DNA of 64,000 nt, from positions 10,029,463 to 10,093,462 of the forward strand of contig NC_058137.1 in assembly GCF_011075055.1 (NCBI RefSeq). The letters are read 5' to 3'. This document shows positions 1-10,105 of this stretch, in pieces. The position numbers were made by a program, and so were the translations under genes. How positions within the stretch are numbered: the first letter of the stretch is position 1; each line of letters opens with the position of its first letter. The DNA is from Mangifera indica (lineage: Eukaryota; Streptophyta; Magnoliopsida; Sapindales; Anacardiaceae). Below the pieces are notes generated by a model. It saw only the letters and a program-made list of their open reading frames with translations, was not told where the DNA came from and made no database searches.

Positions 1-776
1 GAAAGAGGATTCAAAGAGCTTTCAAACGAGATATAATAGCACTCATAATTCATCAGATAAGGCAGCCAAAACATGGGACGAACGCAGTGGCAAAAACTGT
101 AAATATCATGCAACTTTCTGCCTTAAACAAAATCACACACATAGACATCCTAGATGGCAAAACAACATTCCTCAACTTCAAAATCAACATTTATAACATA
201 GATCCAAGGAATCAAAAGCTTAAAACATGCAACATATCAATAATGATTCCCCTTACCTTATTTCAAGCCAAATCCTTGCAAATTGGCTTCCTTCTCTTGG
301 TTTTGCTTCCTTTATCACCAAGACAACTTTAAATCAATACCAAAACACACTAACATATTCACATAACATGCATATAAACATAGATAAAAGGGAAAAGAAG
401 GAGATCTTTGGTTACCAAAGCTTCCAAGTGCTTCTTTTTCTTTTCTTTTCTTATTTATCTTCCAAAATCCCCTCAAAATCACTCACTGTTCTTAAAATAC
501 AGCAAAGAAATGAAGAACACTGCCTTCTTTTGGAAGAGATGAGAGAAGGATGGAAAAAGTTGGAAGAGACAAAAGACTTCTGGAAAATAAAAGGAAAGCA
601 AAATCTTTTTCCTTTATTGACTTTTCTCCTCCATGCTTTTCAATATATTATTATTATATTTGTTTTTGTTTTTTTTTTCTTATATATATATCTAAAAACA
701 CACACATACAATTGGAAATATCTCCAAACAGGGTCAAAAGACATAATTGCCCCTGAAACATACTTGAGGGTATTAC
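1..776 (-). mobile_element. LTR fragment, probable Ty3/gypsy chromovirus, cut by window edge
   Basis: Read on the minus strand the segment begins TGTAATACCCTCAAG at 776, a start typical of plant chromovirus (Tekay-like) LTRs. It then runs through an AT-rich stretch and a purine-rich leader-like stretch with no convincing gene. The plus-strand open frame at 227-781 is low-complexity and shares no motif with any family I know. Immediately right of 776 the sequence becomes copia integrase coding, so this LTR appears to have inserted into that copia element; the other end lies outside the window. The lineage rests on the LTR terminus only. Confidence 0.4.
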
Positions 777-858
777 AGTAAGGGTGTTTGGTTGCACTAT
801 TTATCCTTATCTTCGACCTTATTACACTCATAAATTCTCTTATCATTTCACTAAGTGT

Positions 859-863
859 GTATT
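859..863. repeat. Target site duplication GTATT (left) of solo LTR
   Basis: GTATT at 859-863 is repeated at 2181-2185, directly flanking the TG...CA termini of the solo LTR. Confidence 0.75.
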
Positions 864-2180
864 TGATAGGATGTATAAAAACTATATTTATTGTGAATAT
901 TCCCTTTGTTTTGGATTGTGATTGTGCTTAAATTGATGAAATTTAATTATGTTTTGTTTTAGGAGATGAAAAATTGAAGTTTGGGACCAAAACAAGCTTG
1001 GGATGTTGAATAAAAGACTTCAGAAGATAAGGCATGAGCACGTCTTACTAGTATAAGGAAAAACAATTTTTAGTTGGAAGAAAGATTTGTATGATGCATG
1101 GATAATTTGGGAAGAGGATATTAAATTTTATTTTGTTTAAACTTCTTATTCCTATTTGGGATGAGAGTTATTAACTTGTAATATTTATTCCCTGTCCTAA
1201 TTAGGTAGTTTTTTAATTTTAGGAAGTCTTTGTAGGATTGGTAGACTTATTTTCCAAATCCTAATGTCAAGGATTAAGAGCTATTTTATTTTGGGGGAAC
1301 TCTTTCAATACAAGTGGAAAAAAAAGAAAGAAGAAGACGCGATTTCTTAATCATGAGTGGCTAAGTTAATTTTTTGATTCAAGGGGATTTTAGTTTCAAT
1401 TGTAATCATTGTGAGGTTTTGTGCTAAACCTAAATTTCTTGCTTTTAATTCAAGTATCCATTGTTTCTTGATCTTATTTTCTTTATGAAAGATTGATATT
1501 AATTAATTTGACAAATTAATTCATTTTTTTCTTTCTATTGCTATCCATAAGTTTAGTGATACATAATTGTCATGAATGATTGGTACAAGTAGCAATTAGG
1601 TTATTTATGTTTATGAATCAAAGTATGCATGTTTAGCCTAGGGGAAACAATGGAACAGGATTGGATAATTAAAGCTATCTCAATTACTTATTCTTGGTTT
1701 AGTTGTTTTCACGTAATTTATTGCCATCATTGAATTGATATGGAATGCTATCATACCCAATTAATCAATGATAAGTATTGATTTGAATGCTAGTTTGGAT
1801 CAATTACTTTAGGAAAATTAGATGGTTTATTATAGCTATCCTAGTAAATCTTGGCTAAATGCTTGAATTGTGAGATGAATTTTTAAAACTGATGATCAGT
1901 GATGCAATTAAATATAATCGAACCCTTGAATCGGAAGTCGGTAACATTGATTTTCTTCTCTATTTTGCTACTAAGTTATTTATTTTGATTAATTGTTAAA
2001 TTTTAGTTCATTAGTTTGAATAATCGAAAATTCCTCTTATTTTGTTTTTCATTGTTTTAAAACTAAGAAATAGTTTACCAGTTCTCTTAGGATTCGACCT
2101 GGTCTCACTATTACTATAAGTTTAATTGTAGTCCAATAGAGAATCAGTAATAAATTTTGAGGGCCTTGGCAAACCCATCA
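864..2180 (+). mobile_element. Solo LTR, Ty3/gypsy Athila/TAT type
   Basis: The segment starts TGATAGGATG, ends ACCCATCA and is flanked on both sides by the same 5 bp, GTATT (859-863 and 2181-2185). Its length, 1317 bp, matches the 1.34-kb Athila LTRs elsewhere in the window, and its 3' part (TTAGGATTCGACCTGG onward) has the look of Athila/TAT LTR ends. There is no internal region or second LTR, so it is a solo LTR left by LTR-LTR recombination. Copia integrase coding continues on both sides, which independently supports these borders. Confidence 0.75.
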
Positions 2181-4375
2181 GTATTTATATGTTATATTTG
2201 TCTTATAAGGGCTATAAATGTCTTGATTCTAATGGTAGACTTCACATTTTTCTTGCATTGAAATTTCTTGAATCTAAATTTCTTTTCATTAGTGATCCTC
2301 AATTTTTGCAATCCCTCTCTCTCAAAACATGTGAACAACAAACAAATATCCCTAATCTTGATGTAAGAAAATGGTATATTCATATATACCCTTCTTAACC
2401 ATCTTCTGCTATTTCTGTTTTTGAGTGTAATGATTCATCCTTATCTTGTCCAACTACAGTGCCTCTAATGTCCAATCCTGATGTCACTTAAAGTTAGCTT
2501 GATATGTCAACTGCATTTAATTGTGCATATAACACCTCACCTTTATCGCAAACCAGTAATATAAATGCTTCTTCTCATCTAAATTTTGATATCTCACCAA
2601 CCAATACTTTTCTTAATTTTTCTAACCAAACTTATGACTTGTAACCCATCATTGACTCTTCTCCAACAATCTCACAACCATATACTGAACCTGCCACCAT
2701 TAAACCTGTCACTTCACCTATTGTCTCTTTTGATAACAAGTTAAATAACCATCCTATGTTAACCAGAGCCAAAATAGGAACCCATAAACCTTCTAATTAT
2801 GTTAGCCTTAAGTCCTCCAAACCTTTAATCTTCTCCTTAGTTAAGACATTCAACAATGAGTCAATTGTTTCTTTTAGAACCTTCCACTGTCACTGAAGAT
2901 TTATCAAACTCTAAATGGAAAGTTGTCCTAAAAGCTAAGCATGATGCGTTAATGTCTAATAACACATGGTCCTTGGTGCACACACATTTGATATGCACTT
3001 AATGGGTTGCAAATTGGTGTTCAAAATTAAGTACAATTCATATAGGCTTGTGTAGAGTACAAAGCAAGATTAATGGCTTAAGGCTTCCAATAAACTGTTG
3101 GTGTTGATTATTTTAAGACTTTCAGTCTACTTGTCAAGGTTGTTACCATTAGGATTGTTCTCAGTTTTGTAGTTTAATATGGTTGGGATGTTCAACAAAT
3201 TGACCCTAATAATGTCTTTTTGAATAGAGATTTGGAAGATCAAGTATATATGCACCAACCTGAGGGTTTCTTGATTGAAAACAAAAAACATAAGTTAGTG
3301 TGTAAACTAAACAAGGCTATCTATGGGTTAAAACATGCTCCTAGAGCCTAGTTTGATAAGTAAAGACTATTCCAATTGCATGGGTTTCATTAGTGATGAC
3401 GAAACACTAATTGATGCACTAGCTGTCAAAGTGTTAGGTTCTTTACACTATTTCTTAGGTTTTGAAGTTAAAAGAATTAGGAATGGACTACACATAAATC
3501 AAAGCAAGTATGCTCAAGACTTGCTAGTAAAAGCAAAAATGGTTGATGTAAAACCCCGCACCACTCCCTTTGCTCCTAGTGTTAGAATACTACTTGATAA
3601 AAGTCCTATATTTGATTATCCCTCATAGTATAGGAGTGTAGTAAGGGTATTTCAATACCTAACTCTCTCTAGACCAATTATTGTATTCTTTGTCAACAAA
3701 CTTAGCCAATTTATGTAAAAACCCTCAATCACTCCCTCGCGAACATGTAAAAAGGTACTCAGATAGGTTTATGCTTTAGTTCTAGAAGTTTGTTACAGCC
3801 GAACTATTTCTCTAGTGTTGACTGGGCCAACTGTCTTTATGATAAAAAATCAATTATTAGGTATTGTCTTTTTCATAGGCCAAATCTTATTCAGTGGAGC
3901 TCCATAAATAGAAAGTAGTTGTCTTATCCTCAACTAAAGCAAAATATAGGGCTTGCCTTATCCTTGAAAAATCAGCAACTCTAATTATCTCAAACGACCA
4001 ATGAAATAACATGGGTGAAGAGTCTATTTATAGAATTAGAGTTGTAGTTCTCTAGTTCTCTTTAATATGGTATGATAATTAAAGTGCAAGTTCATTGGTA
4101 GCAATGCAGTGTATCATTCAAAAAGCAAACACATAGAGATTGATCCTATTACATTAGAGAGCAAGTTACTAGGAAACAACTGGTCATTTAGTATATACCA
4201 ACTGAGTATCAAAAGGCTAATGTTCTGACAAAGCTCACACTAAGGGATGTGCCAACTTTATTTAGCTTGAAGCAATTTTTATCTGGAAAACTAAAGCAAG
4301 TTACCGGTGTTACTCAATATGAGAAGCTATCTGGTGACGAGGTATAGTCTTAAATGCAAGAGAAATATATCCTCT

Positions 4376-5060
4376 AAAGGAGGAGTTTGGCATGTGCATA
4401 TATGATTTGGAGTTGTGGAATATAGTCATGGTATCGAGTTGTTATATGGAGATTATGAGATGCCTAGAAGTTGTTTATTTGCACTGTGTTGCATTGTGCA
4501 AATATCATAATATAATGCTTTGAAGTAGCATATGGAGTTATGAAGTGAGTTATGGTATAGAGTTACGATGTATAATGCTTTGAAGTAGCATTTTGGAGTT
4601 GCATTGTGCAAATGTCTTCTTGACATATGTAGGTATGATTTGGAGTTATGTAATACAGTTTTGATATGGTGGTGTGATATAAAGTTATGCAGTTTTGCGT
4701 TTTGAAGTATGCATTGTGTAAACATTTAAGAGTTGTCTATGTTAGAATTGCTTGTGTTATAGTACTTGAATTTTGAATTATGAAGCTGTAGATAGTGAAG
4801 CCTTGCTCAGGCTTTCAATAAAAGAATTCACTAGAAGAGTCATCACTAATAGAGGTTATAGAAAGCTTAGCTTGAAGTGGGATGTTGGTATAAGATATAA
4901 AATGTCAAGGCAAAAGATGTAAATTCCCATTAGTGTACACATGGATTGTATTTGCTTGATACATGTATATGTAAACTTAACAAAGTGGTTAAGTTTTAAC
5001 TGATGAAAAGTACACAAAATCTAAGTAATAGATTCTCTCTTTCTCTTCATTTTTCATGTC
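4376..5060 (+). repeat. copia polypurine tract and 3' LTR
   Basis: A purine tract AAAGGAGGAGTT (4376-4387) precedes TGGCATGTGCATATATG at 4388, the expected LTR start just after the end of copia RNase H coding. The region contains a local duplication: TATAATGCTTTGAAGTAGCAT occurs at 4511 and again 60 bp later at 4571, and GCATTGTGCAAAT also occurs twice. The right border is uncertain; the CT-rich run at about 5030-5060 is a plausible LTR end. Confidence 0.5.
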
Positions 5061-6235
5061 AAAACCTTTTTTCTCAATTCTTTATTTTTTGATTTGGCCT
5101 TCACAATCACATTCAATGATTATATTTTAGGGTTTAAACCAAGTACCTCTTATGTGGCTTTCAAAATTGACAAGTTAATCTCTTGTTTATGTAAATCATT
5201 CAACCACCTCCCCTTTGTTTGGTTTTGTTGTTAAATTTAATAATTGACCAACTTTGATTTATGCAAGGACCAAAGTAATCTTGAAAATAAACCAAAGGAC
5301 CTTTTCATTAAATGTTAGAGTTTGATTAGCATGATTTCTCTCTCATATGAAAAACTTGGACAGATTAACTTGAGATCGAATAGTGAAATACTACAACAAA
5401 ACAAAATCCTAAATTATTCAGTGTAATGATTATGAGATTAGTAATTGTGTCATGAGGCTTACCTGTTCGACGAAGTTGGCAGGGTTCCCCAGTCAATAAA
5501 GAAAAAAGTAACCTTGATATGAGTTTCTAAAAATTCAATAAAAGTATAAAAAATATGCAAATTTTGAAAATAATTTAAAACCCCAAAAATTAATATAAAA
5601 TTTAAGAAATTTTTAATGCTTGGTAGATTTTGATTATTGTTTCCAAATTTTAATAGTTTATAATTTTATTTTTATGAATTCAACATAATTTTAACATTTA
5701 TTGGTATTTTATGACTTTTTTTAGTTTTTAGGCTTTTCTTTTGAAATATGAAAATCTATTTTAGAGGGTAATATTGTTATTTCACTATACTATCCATTGA
5801 TTCATTCATCTGCATACACTTATTCAATGAATCAATAATGAATGAATCTCTCACATACTGGATGAATTGTATGGATTAGTGTAAATAGTTTTATTGGTGT
5901 CTTATTTTATGAATTTTGTGTATCAATTTTTTGTTTTTCCAAAATAATGAAAAAAAAAAAAAAAGAAAATGCATTCGAAATGTTTGTCTAAAGACACAAA
6001 GAAAAGAATTAAAAATACGAAATTAATTATCTACGCAACAACCCCTTAAAACAATTATTTAATTTTTGTTCATCTTGAAGAGGTAATTCGAAATGTTAAT
6101 TGTTGACATTTATCTGCAATTTTGTGTTAAAATCTTGATTTAAAAAAGGGACTCATCGCCAATTGTTTCTTCTCTTTTTCTGTTCAACTTTTAGATTCAG
6201 AATCGGAGTACGAACATAAACTTTCACGACATCAA
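5061..6235. other. AT-rich intergenic spacer
   Basis: No coding, repeat family or RNA gene recognised. There is a poly-A run at about 5948-5964 and scattered AT-rich sequence. The right end grades into the conserved block upstream of the ankyrin-AAA copy 1. Confidence 0.5.
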
Positions 6236-6239
6236 TACA

Positions 6240-6420
6240 AAGTCAAAGAAATGGAAAAGTTAAAATTTTAAACTAACGGGCCTTAAGTTGACCTCACCTA
6301 AACCTTATGATTCAGAGCCTTTATAATTTTAGGGAAAGCAATTTCCGGGCATCATCTGGGAAAAAGAGATAAAACACAAAAAAAAAGAAATAGGCAAAGC
6401 AATTTCCGGGAAAAAAGAAA
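6240..6420 (+). promoter_or_regulatory. Conserved upstream block of ANK-AAA copy 1
   Basis: This block matches 58590-58790 upstream of copy 2. Shared landmarks are the AAACTRACGGGCC stretch (about 6272; 58609), a TTATGATTCAGAG motif followed by TTTATAATTTTAGG (6306; 58640), and two nearby repeats of a TTCCGGGAAAAA-like motif (about 6341 and 6405; 58681 and 58732). Its conservation in both copies shows the duplication included upstream DNA. It may hold the promoter or an early intron; nothing in it looks like the missing first coding exon. Confidence 0.45.
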
Positions 6421-6630
6421 GATGAATAAAAAATTGTCAGTTGGTTCTTTAGAAGAATTTTGATAAAAAATTGTCGTAAATGTTAAATGGGTTTTGGGCA
6501 AAAAAGAATAAAGGTTTTCGAAATTAAGAACGGAACAAAAATTAAGTTTCTTCAAATTAATCGATTTATGTACAATTAAGCTGAGTGTGTTTATCTTCCA
6601 ATTTATGTATTTATTTTGGTTTAAGTGCAG

Positions 6631-9514
6631 ATTTTCGAGACACCCCTTCATGTCTCTGCTTTTATCAAGAAGACTGAAATAGTGAAATTTCTGCTTGAAT
6701 GGAAAGGAGATGATAAAGTTGACTTGGAAGGGAAAAATATCGTATGTGTTCTTTATCAATATTCCGGAGAGAAATGTGATTGCTTAATTGGGAAAAAAAC
6801 AAATCTTTCATATATTTTGGGTTGTTGATCTGTTGAGTCCTGCAGTATGGAGAAACTCCGTTGCATTTAGCAGCAAAGAATGGGTGTAATGAAGCTGCCC
6901 GATTACTTCTTGCTCATGGTGCTCTAATTGAAGCCAAAACTAAGGTGCTTTCTAGCTGTCCCACTTTATTTTTTTTGGCCACCCAAGGTATAGTGCAATT
7001 CCAAAGTCTCATCCTTCAATTTTCAAGGTATAGTGCAATCTCAAAATCCTATTCTTCAACTTTCAAAAATCTAAATACTCATCTATAAGTTATTTTTTAT
7101 TAAAAATATCAGTTAAGATAAGAGTAAATTATTATTTATTAAAAAATTAAAGTTTTATTACATATTCCTCTCCAGATTTAAAAATATCACATTCCCCTAC
7201 CTAAAGTTTCCAACTTTTGAAAATTAGTCATTCCCCCCCCCCCCCCACCCAAAAAAAAAAACCTAGGAGTTTTTCCTCTTCCTTCCTCTGACCACTGTCA
7301 ACTTTCTCTTCTTTCTCCACCGTTGATGAAGGAAGACTTACAAACTGATACATCAATGGCTGACGAACGACGACAAAGAATGAAGGTGATAAATCTTCTT
7401 CTTCGTCGAATCTTACCAGATGACAAGAATTGGCTTCAAATAAAGCTTTCATTTTTCAATTCGTCTCCTCCTGAAACCAAATAGATGGAAAATGAAGCTG
7501 ATTGACATCGTCCAACGCCCATTCAACAAAGATAAAGATTCATCATCTTTGTTTTTTGTCACCATTCATAGTCATCAACATCTCAGTTTATAGGTTTTCC
7601 TTCATAAGCAATAGAGAAAGAAGAGTAAGTTGCTGGTGGCTGGAGAAAGGAAGAGAAAATAACCATAGCTTTAGTGGGGAAATGACCACTTTTCAAAACT
7701 TAGAAACTTTGGATGGGCGAAATTGTGATATTTTCAAATTTGAAGAGAAAAACTAATAAAACTTTAATTTTTTTTAGTAAATGATGGTTTTACGCCTAAT
7801 TTTAGCTGAAATTTTTAATATAAAATAACTTATTAGTGGTGTTTGGATTTTTGAAAATTAAAAGATGAGACTTTGAGATTTCATTATACCTTAGGTAGGA
7901 ACAAGTCTTTTGGCTTTCTTTTTTTGTTAATGAAAACTGTGACAGTAATAATTTTAATTCAATTTTTTTTTCTGTTTTTACACTCAGTATGGAGTGACAC
8001 CACTAAATCTTTCTGTGTGCTACTCAATTCGATCTGAAGACACTTCAGTTGCGGAGACATTGCTCGAGAATAATGCAGATTGTGATGCTACAGATGATGT
8101 ATGTATTTTATATTCTAAAATAATAAATTTATTTCTAGCTATAAATAGCAGTTCTTTGAGTAACTTTAGATGCAGGAGGGCCTGAATCCTGTAGATCATC
8201 TTTCAAAAATCCAAGAAAGTGGGAAGTTGCGTGATTTTTTAGTCTGTCGTCAACAAGAGCAACGAAAGAAAAAGTTTCTTGAAGCATGCAAGAATCAAAA
8301 AGAAAAGATGGCTGCCCTCGAAAAAGAGCTCACAAATATTGTGGCTCTGGATGAACTCAAGCTGCAACTTCGGAAATGGGCAAAAGGCATTCTTTTGAAT
8401 GAGAGGCGCAAGGCCATTGGACTAGCAATTGGCACTGCTGGAAAACTTCCTCACATGGCTTTTCCAGGAAATCCTGGAACGGGTAAATTTGCTGCCTACT
8501 TCATCTTTACTTTATCAGTTAAAAAAGCTGCTGGAATATTTGGATTTTTTTTTTTTTTTATATTAAATAGGTAAGACTATGGTGGGTCGAGTCCTTGGAA
8601 GACTACTCCATAGTGTGGGACTTTTGGAAAGTGATAATGTAAAAGAAGTTCAACGGACAGATTTAGTTGGTGAATATGTTGGTTCTACTGGATATAAAAC
8701 TAGGAAGAAGGTACACCACTTTGCTTTACATTTTCAATCAAATGATGTCATTGGCACACATTAGCACACAGTTGATGCACATCATCATATGATTAGGTAA
8801 TTTTAAATTAAGAATAAAATTATATATAATCATATGATAACACATATAAATGTATATTTATTTGTGTACTAAAAACAGATATGCATAATATTTTTCTTAT
8901 ATATTATATTTCAAATCTTAGAAACATATATTACAATGATGTATGGTTTATTTAAAAAAAATTAAATTTATGCATAGATTGAAGAAGCCAAAGGAGGTAT
9001 TCTTTTTGTTGATGAAGCATACCGACTAGTGCAGGAGGACGGTAGTCCTTGTGACTTTGGAATTGAAGCCTTAGAAGAGATAATGTCTTGTGTGGACGAT
9101 GGAAAAGTTTTAGTCATATTTGCTGGCTACAACGAAGCAATGCAACGTGTAATATCTTCTAATGAAGGTTTCAGCTGAAGGGTTACAAAAATTTTTAAGT
9201 TTGAAGGTCTGAGTTGTGAAAATTTAGCTAATGTTCTCCATATCAAGATGAATAATCAAGCCAAGGATAGCTCGTTATATGGGTTTAAATTGCATTCCTC
9301 TTGTAATGTAGATGTCATTGCTGAGCTATTAAAAAGAGTAACATCAGAAAAAAAGCGTATGAAAATGAATGGAGGCTTAGTGGATATAATGCTGAATAAT
9401 GCTAAGGGGAATCTGGATCTTAGGATTGATGATGATTGTGCAGAGAGAGATGAATTACTTACTATCAAATTAGACGATTTTGAAGCAGCCGCTAAACTTT
9501 TATCCCTCTGTTAG
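6631..9514 (+). pseudogene. Ankyrin-repeat/CbxX-type AAA ATPase gene, copy 1, one nonsense codon
   Basis: Six exons join in frame: 6631-6741, 6846-6944, 7988-8098, 8176-8482, 8571-8710 and 8978-9514, with GT-AG introns. The first three encode ankyrin repeats (ETPLHVSA; YGETPLHLAAKNGCNEAARL; YGVTPLNLS). A charged linker follows (EQRKKKFLEACKNQKEKM). The AAA domain has Walker A GNPGTGKT split by an intron after 8482, the block RTDLVGEYVG, and Walker B GGILFVDEAYRL (about 8993-9028). The C-terminal block NGGLVDIMLNNAKGNLDLR follows. In plant relatives (ANK-AAA 'CfxQ homologs', about 480 aa, biochemical role not established) the motif NEGFCRRVTK follows FAGY; here the first R codon is TGA (9176-9178). 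This removes the arginine-finger region and the C-terminal lid. The first exon (about 45 residues) is not seen upstream. A 0.94-kb foldback element sits in the intron 6945-7987. Frames are otherwise intact, so decay is recent, or the TGA is a sequencing error. Confidence 0.85.
6977..7914. mobile_element. Foldback MULE-type MITE, copy a (intronic)
   Basis: The left end is GGCC followed by ACCCAAGGTATAG and lacks the AAAAGACTTATTCCC part of the usual end. The right end reads GTAGGAACAAGTCTTTTGGC. The inner arms carry the same AT-rich blocks as the other copies, with a GAC/CGA-rich centre (7270-7650). A short tandem duplication of a stretch containing AAGGTATAGTGCAAT lies at about 6986-7050. The flanks are T-rich, so the target duplication cannot be resolved. 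It lies wholly within an intron of ANK-AAA copy 1 and explains why that intron is about 1 kb while the equivalent in copy 2 is about 0.1 kb. Confidence 0.65.
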
Positions 9515-10105
9515 GTTTTTGTATGCTATTTCCTTTTAGGGTTATGCATTTATAATTGTAATAATTTTAATATTTATTATATAATTAAATTATAGTTTAA
9601 TCTTAATGAAAAAAATTATTTAATTATATATTAACACACTATTATTATTACTATTTAAATTTATACTCGTTATAGATGGATATAATAATATATTATTGTT
9701 TTGTTTTAGCTATGTATTAGTCGAATTTTCATTTCATTTTCAATAACTATTTTAAGTACTTGGGATAATGAAATCTCCACTTTTTCTTTTCATTCCGGTA
9801 TTTATTACATAGTCTTTTTTCAATTTCTTTTTGTTTTAATTTTAGAAGTTACTTTAGAGGAATCATTATTGGCATGATGGAGAACATTTAATTTTTTATC
9901 TCAAGGGCATGCTAAATCTTGGAGCTTCAATTTCTCTACAGTATTTTGCATATTTGTAGTGATGTCCTACATATACATGGTTCAAGGGTGTGATATTTTT
10001 TAAATGAAAAATGCATTCAAACACATAAATAAGTACAATATCATAAGAAATGATATATTAAAAATAAGTCAATAACTTAATATATATATATATATATATA
10101 TATAT
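9515..10105. other. 3' flank and AT-rich spacer with (TA)n
   Basis: This is the 3' flank of ANK-AAA copy 1, AT-rich and without recognised genes. A dinucleotide (TA)n run at 10080-10105 directly abuts the 5' end of the truncated LINE. Confidence 0.5.

Larger units (their letters stand above)
777..4330 (+). pseudogene. copia pol remnant (integrase C-term, RT, RNase H)
   Basis: At 781-863 the frame reads VFGCTIYPYLRPYY and HKFSYHFTKCVF, the conserved copia integrase C-terminal block. It resumes after the inserted LTR with KGYKCLDSNGRLHI (2206-2250). RT pieces follow: DPNNVFLNRDLEDQVYM near 3205-3252, then LVCKLNKAIYGLKHAPRA near 3297-3350. The next segment jumps to SLHYFLGFEVKR (3440-3475), so the part that should hold the YVDD catalytic motif is deleted around 3365-3390. 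QSKYAQDLLVKAKMVD (3500-3550) follows, then RNase H-end remnants such as IPTEYQKANVLTKL (about 4195-4240). At least ten stops or frame changes separate these blocks. Non-functional. Confidence 0.75.
777..5060 (+). mobile_element. Decayed Ty1/copia retrotransposon, 5' part missing
   Basis: This is the 3' part of a copia element: end of integrase, reverse transcriptase remnants, RNase H remnants, a polypurine tract and a 3' LTR, in that order. It is interrupted by a solo Athila-type LTR at 864-2180. The gag, protease and most of the integrase lie left of the chromovirus LTR or are lost. The order integrase-RT-RNase H identifies copia rather than gypsy. Numerous stops and frameshifts make it inactive. 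The 3' LTR end near 5060 is approximate because no matching 5' LTR is present. Confidence 0.75.

Noticed and set aside
227..781. 184-codon open frame in the first kilobase
   Set aside because: Low-complexity, T-rich and hydrophobic, with no family motif. It lies in a minus-strand LTR and ends where copia coding begins.
8176..9514. Bacterial CbxX/CfqX gene acquired by horizontal transfer
   Set aside because: The AAA domain is of that family, but the intron-split exons and the ankyrin fusion match ordinary plant nuclear homologs.
10080..10105. (TA)n run as an origin or regulatory element
   Set aside because: Simple dinucleotide repeat at a LINE 5' junction; similar runs occur elsewhere (for example 48909-48940).
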